Of a DNA stretch of 64,000 nt, positions 57,499 to 64,000 are shown in pieces. Every line of letters starts with the position of its first letter. The first letter of the stretch is position 1. Under the pieces are notes generated by a model that saw nothing but the letters and a program-made list of their open reading frames with translations, was not told where the DNA came from and searched no databases. The translations under genes and the position numbers were made by a program. This stretch comes from Daedaleopsis sinensis (Eukaryota; Basidiomycota; Agaricomycetes; Polyporales; Polyporaceae): the NCBI GenBank assembly GCA_033807695.1, contig CM066300.1, positions 2,790,001 to 2,854,000 of the forward strand. Direction: 5' to 3'.

Positions 57499-58768
57499 AT
57501 GTCTTCACTACGGAACTCCCTGCATAGGAAGAACCACAAGGAGCGGTCGCAGCTATCCCACCGAACGAGGCTCGGTCTCCTCGAGAAGCACAAGGATTAT
57601 GTCCTCCGTGCGCGAGACTACCACTCCAAGCAAGACAGGATAAACCGCCTGCGAGAGAAGGCTGCCACCAGGAACAAGGATGAGTTCTACTTCTCGATGA
57701 CGAGGGAGAAGACACTGGTGCGTGTTGTGTTCGTTGTCCCCGACATCATCTCATGTTCGTTCGACGTCTTGCAGGGTGGTGTGCATGTGCAGGACAGAGG
57801 GAACGAAGCTCTTCCGGTGGACATCGTGAAAGTGCTGAAGACGCAGGATGAGAACTACCTGAGGACGATGAGGACGGCAGGGCTGAAGGTGCGCGCTCCG
57901 AGTCCTGGAGAGAGCCTTGTGCACATTGACCGACCCCACCCCCGTGTCGCGCAGAAAATTGACAAGCTAAAAGACCAGCTGACCCGGCTCGCAAACCTCC
58001 TGCACGCCGGAGATGACGACGGCTCTGACGAGCTCGACGAGCACGAGCTGGAGTCCCTACGCGAAGCCGGCATCCTCCCGCCCGTGGCTAAGAGAGCCCG
58101 GCGGAAGGCGCACAGCAAGCAGCAGCACAGGCACATCGTCTTCGCCGAAGACGCAGAGGATGGTACGCTGTCCGCATGACCCTCCTGTCGCCCGTGCGCA
58201 GAAAAGTGACCCCGGATGCTCCGTATTGCCCCCTCAGCACGCGCACGCGCCGCCGCGAGCCACACTGCATCCGGTCCGCAAGGCGACGAGGCCCCCATGG
58301 ACGTCACCCACGACGTCAGCTTCGACCTGGGCTGGCGGACGCCGGAAGAAACGAAGAAGAAGAGGCGGAAGTCCCAGTCTGCACCCGGGGAAGACGATGC
58401 GGACGCGTCCGAGCGGGGGTCGCGTGAGACTGCCAAGGTGCGTCGCCTGCGTCATGCGTGTACATGGTGGGGGGCCCTGATGCATTCTGCTTCGTTTCGA
58501 ACCGTAGGAGCACCGGACCCGGTTGCTCAAGGAATTGTCGGCGCGGCTCGTGCGAGACCGCCATCTGCGCTATGCCGAACGTGAGCTTGAGATGCAACGG
58601 TTGCTCATGAGCAGGGGTGCTTCACGGAAGCTCAGCGGAGTGGAGAAGGTCGATGACGATGGCAACGACGAGCAGGAGGAGGAAGAGGATGCACGAAGGC
58701 CGAAAAAGGTGGACGAGAAAACTTGGAAACCTAGAGTCTACAAATGGCGTGTCGAACGCAAACGGTAG
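57499..58768 (+). CDS. UTP11: U3 snoRNP / SSU processome protein Utp11
   Basis: Utp11 is a nucleolar component of the small-subunit processome, needed for early 18S rRNA cleavages. ATG is at 57499, and the opening SSLRNSLHRKNHKERSQLSH with RTRLGLLEKHKDYVLRARDY is characteristic. NKDEFYFSMTREKTL follows, then after an intron GGVHVQDRGNEALPVDIVKV and LKTQDENYLRTMR. Two further introns (for example about 57889-57955) lead to KIDKLKDQLTRLANLLHAGD. The middle part has acidic runs and HIVFAEDAEDG. The last exon gives LSARLVRDRHLRYAERELEM and the conserved ending DEKTWKPRVYKWRVERKR, stopping at 58768. A mid-protein insertion between 58200 and 58440 looks lineage-specific. Confidence 0.93.
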
Positions 58769-59047
58769 TCCGAAGGTTTTGATGTTGATCGTTGGGAGGT
58801 GCGCATATACGCAAATGCTTCGGCACGGGCACGGGCAATGCACGCACGCTATCAGGCCAGCATTGGGATAGGCAACCACTCATGTATTGTACAACAGTGC
58901 ATACATAGCAGATAGCGATATATAGATATCAGGATACATCAACCAATACACAAGGATAACGAGAACCCAATGATACATAACATACACCGTACCTCTCCAG
59001 GGTCACTACGCCTTGATCTTGTGTTCATGCTTCGCTACTGAGCTCTG

Positions 59048-61033
59048 CTAGTCAGCGAAGGGGTCGGCGAAAGGATCTTCGTCTTGCAACAAGCCCTGCT
59101 TGGGGTCCCGTCGCACGTCTTGTGAAGATTCGTTGTCCGAGACGTCGACATAAGCGCGACGTCGTGACTGTTGGGTCGACGAAGGGCCAGCACGATTGTG
59201 TGCTCCCTCATCCGAAGATTCGTAGTCACTATAGTCTGAGAGCGACCCGCGCCGCCAATTCTCATCTTCAGACGATGATCGCCGCACGGTGGGCTGGAGC
59301 GGTTGGGGTAACCCTCTGAAACAGCCAGCACGGTGAGCCACCATTGTATTTGATGTATTGGTCACAAACCTCTGTTCGGATCCCAATGCACCGAATTGAA
59401 GGTCTTGCAAATCGGGATGAACTGGACTGGTGGGACTCGTCCCACCAGAGCCTGGGATCATACTGGTCGATCCGCTACGTCCGATGGATCGTTCTATAGC
59501 TGCGCGCTGTCGATCCTGGAGCTTGCCCAACTCAGACGAGGAAAGTTTCGCTGCGGCTAGACCCTCCTGGATGTCTCTGATCTGCTGCTCTGAAGTGTCT
59601 GGTTTCGAAAGCTGCAGGCTAGTAAGATACCGTATCCGTTGCAGGTGCGAGCGCGCTCACCATATCGTAGTTCTCGATGGAAGCGATGATACGATCGTTG
59701 GTTTCGATCAGGACACCAATCATGTCCTCGTTCTCGACAAGCTATACGAGAATCTCAGATACTGATGTATCCCTTACTGCGGGTATAGCTTACCTGGATG
59801 TAGCGAACGATTTGCTTTCGAACCTGCTTGACCTTAGCCAGACATTCCTGGACACGCTCGTTGAGCTCCAAACTCTCTTGTTGGGTGTTAACGAGCTAGG
59901 CTATCATTAGCAACATACGCCTCTGCCAAAAACAGACAGACCTACCGTCATGGCGTTAACAAGATTGTTGGACGCCTGGGAGGCATTTGCGATGGCAGTG
60001 AGAATCTGAGGCTTCTCCTGCGCAGGGGTGAGTGATCCGATCCAGGGTGAGAAGTGCTGATAGACATACCTGTTCGAAGTTGAATGGTTTCCTCTTCGTC
60101 TTCGGCTGCGATGCCTTGCGCTTCCTCTCCTCCTCCTCTCTCTTTCGCCTCTCCTTATCCTCCTTCGCCTTGCGCTTCTCTTCTTCCCTTTTCTTTCGGG
60201 CCTCCTCTTCCTTCTTCTTCCTGTCGAAATCAAGCTCCATACCCAATCCTAAGTTCACATTCTCCACCGCTCGTCTCTCCGCATTGACACGATCTGTCTG
60301 CGCGAGCTTGCACTGGTCGTACAGCCGAGACAAGACACTCATAGAGGGGTCGTCATGGTATTGGCGGCGCCAGCCAGCAAGGACAGAGGCGAGCTTCTTC
60401 TTGACTTTAGGATCGGTGGAAGGGTCGGAGGCGAGGTGCTTCAGAGCGTCCGTAAGCTGGTAGTCGACGAAGGAAGCTGTTATCCACGGGAAACGTGAGC
60501 TGCTCATCTAAACACAGTACGTGTGTTGCTACCCACTTTGGAATGCGTGGCCGCCGTTCTCGATAATGGCCTTCATGATCTACAGGGTCTCGTGAGCTCC
60601 TTGTGGAAGAGCCTGCATGATAACGACGCACATGGAGAGCACGATACTGCTGGTGAGGGTTTCCATGCTTGATCTTCTTGCGGATCGCCCTCGATACTTC
60701 GGCCGGGCTGATTGGGCGATGAGTTAGGGAGTGTATAGATAGAACTATACGACTCACCCGGTGTTGTGCTGCTGTATGTTTATGGACTCTACCAACTCAG
60801 GTATTCTATGAACACCAGATTAGACCATGCGTTGGAGAGGATATGGGGTACTGCGCACCCATCGTATGTTTCGCCATCGTACGAACTCGATGTGAGAATC
60901 TCTACCCACTCCGTGATAGACGACTACGGGGAGATGGTCGGGAGTCTGTTGAAATCACTGATATCGGACATACATGAGGCTTCTCGCGGTTGAAGGCGGA
61001 ATAGGCCTGTTTGGCGAAGGATATTGCGGACAT
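59048..61033 (-). CDS. LSB5: VHS-GAT adaptor Lsb5
   Basis: Lsb5 is a yeast-type VHS/GAT protein that binds the actin regulator Las17/WASP, Sla1 and ubiquitin, and works in endocytosis and sorting. ATG is at 61033 (MSAISFAKQAYSAFNREKPH). The VHS domain runs through SSITEWVEILTSSSYDGETY, IPELVESINIQQHNTG and VSRAIRKKIKHGNPHQQYRA. A strongly charged region follows (KKKEEEARKKREEEKRKAKE). The GAT domain includes LTAIANASQASNNLVNAMTL, ERVQECLAKVKQVRKQIVRY and ETNDRIIASIENYDML. The C terminus is polar with acidic patches and ends with DPFADPFAD at 59048, DPF-type motifs that often bind clathrin adaptors. At least seven introns. Partners named are from yeast. Confidence 0.9.
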
Positions 61034-61413
61034 GGTGGGCAAGAGTTCGAGGAAGAGGATGTGGGGCTGCCCGACTCAGAGATCAAACCGTTGCTTATGA
61101 CGTCTCGACTCGCTCGCTTTGGCTGCCCAAGCGCGCGCTGTGGCCCGGCTGTGTACCCTTGTGTACCGTGGCCGAATCCCTCCTCGTCGCTTTTCGCCTC
61201 TACTGATGAGACATTATCACCTTAAGCGAATGCATCCTATCTTTACTAGTGGCTAGAGCAAATAACACCCAGGGCATCTTTGGCAAGAACGGCGAATGTC
61301 GAAAAGTTGATGAGATTCAGAGGGGATGTTGAGCAGTGCTTTCCGCCCGGAGTAAGAACATTAGAGCCAACGTAAAGTAGAACAGACACCATAGTAACAG
61401 AGTCATCATCAAT
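61034..61413. other. Spacer before the SerRS 3' end
   Basis: About 380 bases holding the LSB5 promoter and the 3' UTR of the SerRS gene. No supportable gene. Confidence 0.5.
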
Positions 61414-63044
61414 TTACGTCCACCTAATCAGGCCTCGAGGATTGTCTCCAATCCAGAATGGCCGCAGCGCGCTGGGAAGCTGGAGACCAACGACCGCCCC
61501 GGAGTCATCGAACACGGCACCGTTCTCGACCAACGCTACGATGAGCCGCGGCACGGCGGCCGCAGTCCCGTTCAAGGTGTGAGCAAATGGGAGAGCTGCG
61601 AGCTGCTCTGCGTAGGTGGCTGCACCCTGCGAGGAACGCGGTATCGGACGACGGTAGCGGATGTGTAGTCGGCGTGCCTGGAAATCTGTACAATTTGACG
61701 TTGACGAAATTTCTCCCCAGCTTCCTCGGCCGGGCATCCACGCCTCGGCGTCGTACTTGCGGTACGCACTTGCCCCCAGCTCTTCAGTCGGCATATCGAG
61801 GACTCTGGACGAGAGAATGAGTACGGGGTCCACATCGTAGTCGGCTAGGGCGCACCTGAACGAAAGCCCAAGTCCCTCAAATATCTCGGTCTGCAGCTTG
61901 CGCATGTCCTCCATCATCCCTTCACTTGACTCCTGGTCGGTGACCGTAGACAGCTCGAGCTTCGTGAACTGGTGCACCCGGTACAGACCCCGGGTATCCG
62001 CGCCACGAGCCCCTGCTTCAGCACGGAACGCGTGCCCAAGTCTGACCACTTTGCGCGGGAGCTCCTTCTGAGGGAGAATCGTGTTTGCAAACATCCCCGC
62101 AAGCGGGATCTCCGCCGTGCCGGCCAGAACGAGTTCCGGACTGGTCGAATCGGCGTCGTCTGCGATGTGGTACATTTGCGACGGGGCGCTGTTGAGAGGG
62201 TCGCGTGGCTGGAACCCGCACCGATGCGCAATGTCCGAGCGAACGACATCGGGAGTGGTGACAGGCGTGTACCCGTGCTTCATCGCGATGCTGAGTGCGT
62301 AGTTAACGAGGGCGAGCTCCAAGAGGGCCCCTTCGTTTTTCAGGTAGTACCAAGATGAACCGGTAGTCGTCGCACCAGACTCCAGGTCGAGAATATCCAG
62401 GGCGCGACATACTGTGACGTGGTCGCGTGCGGGGGAGGCGGGGATGGGTGGTGGGCCGTGTGTGGATATCGTCACTGCGACAGACTCTGGGCCGATGGGG
62501 ACGTCTGGGTGTGTATCGTTAGGGATAGCGAGAGCTAACACCTCCAGCTTGTTGTCAATTTCGGACACGCGGGCTTGGAGTCCGGCTATTTCAGCTTTGA
62601 GAGCCTTGGCCTCGGCCAGCGCGCCCCGGTTTGGCTCGAGATGCTTCGCGTTTAAGCGTATACGCTCACCGGCTACATTTTGCGTATGTCGTTTCTCCCT
62701 GAGAATCTCCTTTAGATCCCTCTGCTCGTTGTATAACCGCGCCAGGGTCTGAATGGCTCCAACAGGAAGGGAAGCTTTACGATTGAACGCGTTGTGCGAC
62801 TTGAATTCAGCATTCTCCACTATCTCGCGATACTTTATCCTTGGCTTTGGTAAGCTTGTAGACGTGGGAGCGTGTTCGTGAGTAGACGAAAAGGCACGTA
62901 GCCTTGAATCTCAACGCAGTATCAGCGTATAAGAGCGTTCCGAAGGATGTGAGGACACTCACGACAATCGCGATGTAGGGAGGTGTTATGCAGTTGTAGC
63001 CAACGAGCGGAGCATGCATAGTTGCGCCCCATTGTTACAGACAT
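61414..63044 (-). CDS. DIA4: Mitochondrial seryl-tRNA synthetase (class II)
   Basis: This is a class II aminoacyl-tRNA synthetase that charges tRNA-Ser, probably in mitochondria. The N-terminal coiled-coil arm is clear (ARLYNEQRDLKEILREKRHT, KALKAEIAGLQARVSEIDNK). The catalytic part has YYLKNEGALLELALVNYALS and TAEIPLAGMF, motif 2 in GLYRVHQFTKLELSTVTDQE, and motif 3 as TLNGTAAAVPRLIVALVENG. It ends DNPRGLIRWT-stop at 61414. Upstream, SLPKPRIKYREIVENAEFKS fixes the frame. A first exon from ATG 63044 or 63032 (RNYACSARWLQLHNTSLHRD) joined across a 53-base intron gives an arginine-rich presequence without acidic residues. The first-exon junction is my weakest splice call here. Length fits mitochondrial SerRS. 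Confidence 0.88.
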
Positions 63045-63045
63045 A

Positions 63046-63267
63046 TCAAAAAGCACGAATCATGGAAAGTGACGTGGTGGTGGTGCGGGTCGAAAGAGTC
63101 TTCGAAATTGGAGCCAGCGTTCGAACTTTACGCACCGTGTCGAGCGCCTCGAGTCGGGGCGTACGGTAGCGCGCGTCATACACAGTAAGTACTCCGAGGT
63201 CGAACGCGCTCATGTACAACGGTAGAACTTGACTCGTTATGAGCATGGAGGCGAACAAATTTATCAT
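63046..63267 (-). CDS. Small uncharacterised frame upstream of SerRS
   Basis: A 73-residue frame with ATG at 63267, directly upstream of the SerRS start on the same strand. A moderately hydrophobic N-terminal half (NLFASMLITSQVLPLYMSAF) is followed by YDARYRTPRLEALDT. A good donor (GTGCGT) follows at about 63135, so the frame may be the first exon of something else. No family recognised. It could be leader or spacer sequence. Confidence 0.2.
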   Translation of the reverse strand: MINLFASMLITSQVLPLYMSAFDLGVLTVYDARYRTPRLEALDTVRKVRTLAPISKTLSTRTTTTSLSMIRAF

Positions 63268-63391
63268 GGTAGTATAGAATTTGTGTACAGGATGCTACAT
63301 CACTGATGATTAGCAGTAGAGTAGTTATCCCAGAATGATTCAACAGTTAGACATCTAGTTAGATTATGTGGATGATTCCGACATCCGAGTT

Positions 63392-64000
63392 CTACAACTT
63401 GCGCTTCCGCAGGATGACATCCATGTCTCCACGAGGATGTATGATACCCAGCCCGACGCGCTCAGCCATGAACTTGGGCCGAGTCGTGCAGCCCTCGTCA
63501 ATCTCAATTGTCGCGTACGTGAGCAGAATCGCGAGGAACAGCTTGAGCTCCGATATCGCGAAGTGTCTGCCGACATATTCAGCTTCGAAGAAACGCGACT
63601 GAAAGATTGCAGCGTACCTTCCCTCGCACATGGACACGCCACCGCCAAATGGCATAGTATGGTTGGAGATCACCTTTCCATCCTTCATCGCTCGGGGCGT
63701 CTCCAGGTATCTCCGCATGTCGAACTGATCCGCGTGAGGGTGGATATCGTCGTCCAGGTGAACTGGTCGAGTAGCACAGACGAGTCTTTCTCCCGCCTGC
63801 AGTTGATATCCGGCGAGCGTGACGGGCGTAACTACGCGACGTATTGAGAACGTGGAGCTGGAAAAGCGAAGGGCCTCTTGAATAGCGGATGACAACAAGG
63901 GAAGGGACTTCGAGTTTGACACAATCTCTTCGAAGAACGCAAGGCCAACGGGAGTGGATGGATGAGCACGTTGCCAATCGCGCCTGGCTTCATCGATTTC
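63392..64000 (-). CDS. Cytochrome P450, C-terminal part (5' end outside window)
   Basis: This is the C-terminal end of a heme-thiolate monooxygenase. The gene reads leftwards, and the 5' part lies beyond base 64000. The K-helix ExxR is in SSAIQEALRFSSSTFSIRRV, then LAGYQLQAGERLVCATRPVH and QFDMRRYLETPRAM. The heme loop is NHTMPFGGGVSMCEGR, and after an intron (about 63558-63610) HFAISELKLFLAILLTYATI. Cysteine, PF and GR of the heme signature are present. The end is RGDMDVILRKRKL-stop at 63392. The style (PFGGGVSMCEGRHFA) is closest to CYP7/CYP8-like or fungal CYP5-type families; no substrate can be proposed from this fragment. Confidence 0.9.
   Translation of the reverse strand, partial: EIDEARRDWQRAHPSTPVGLAFFEEIVSNSKSLPLLSSAIQEALRFSSSTFSIRRVVTPVTLAGYQLQAGERLVCATRPVHLDDDIHPHADQFDMRRYLETPRAMKDGKVISNHTMPFGGGVSMCEGRYAAIFQSRFFEAEYVGRHFAISELKLFLAILLTYATIEIDEGCTTRPKFMAERVGLGIIHPRGDMDVILRKRKL

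Noticed and set aside
62807..63019. 70-residue minus-strand frame overlapping the first exon of SerRS
   Set aside because: It reads through the SerRS intron and second exon in another frame, and the SerRS frame is supported by homology.
1..64000. CRISPR arrays, bacterial operons, prophage and integrated viral genes
   Set aside because: No regularly spaced repeats, no ribosome-binding-site-led operons and no viral proteins were seen; the window is intron-rich fungal nuclear DNA.

Overview
The window looks like nuclear DNA from a filamentous basidiomycete, most likely an Agaricomycete. Nearly every protein gene is split by several introns of roughly 50-70 bases with GT/AG ends. Genes lie close together on both strands, separated by short spacers. 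The content is fungal: a NoxA-type NADPH oxidase, PalI/Rim9, Ima1, Lsb5, KRE6/SKN1-type cell-wall proteins and a CSC1-type channel. I assigned lineage from gene content and intron style only. All gene models were spliced by eye, so ends are firm where a stop or ATG is stated and internal junctions are provisional.

Layout. 1-9.9 kb is a minus-strand run: a RecQ helicase (3' end outside the window), NoxA, the spindle checkpoint protein Mad2, an RNase III domain protein and a RING-CH membrane ubiquitin ligase. 10.2-11.8 kb is a plus-strand SLC25 carrier, convergent with the inner nuclear membrane protein Ima1. Ima1 is divergent from a SNAPc/SNAP43-like gene (14.1-15.4 kb). 16.0-21.4 kb holds two tandem KRE6/SKN1-type GH16 genes, followed by a tRNA-Asp(GUC). 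22.2-27.4 kb has a large CSC1/OSCA-type cation channel and a tiny gene with an N-terminal MGC acylation-like motif. 27.8-34.4 kb has SLY1 (plus) convergent with a mitochondrial BI-1/GHITM-like gene, then a TBL1/Sif2-type WD40 gene. That WD40 gene is head-to-head with a DCAF11-type WD40 gene (34.6-37.2 kb). 37.5-40.6 kb has a beta-trefoil protein and a secreted-type agmatinase. 40.9-45.1 kb has PalI/Rim9 and two tandem GNAT acetyltransferases.

45.1-46.8 kb is AT-rich and contains a TA-flanked inverted-repeat element of about 570 bp, a MITE-like candidate. eEF2 follows (46.8-49.9 kb). A gene-poor 4-kb block comes next, with one possible three-exon microprotein gene. The right side carries a GPI-type PLC-like phosphodiesterase, a GCM1/WRKY-type zinc-finger protein with an AT-hook, UTP11, LSB5, a mitochondrial seryl-tRNA synthetase and the 3' part of a cytochrome P450 that leaves the window at base 64000.

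Most genes are conserved housekeeping functions (translation, vesicle traffic, ribosome assembly, nuclear envelope, cell wall) and do not form an obvious pathway cluster. I found no convincing new multi-gene system. The items most worth a second look are the inverted-repeat element, the two microproteins, the KRE6-like and GNAT tandem pairs, the carrier with an altered first signature, and the GCM1/AT-hook regulator.
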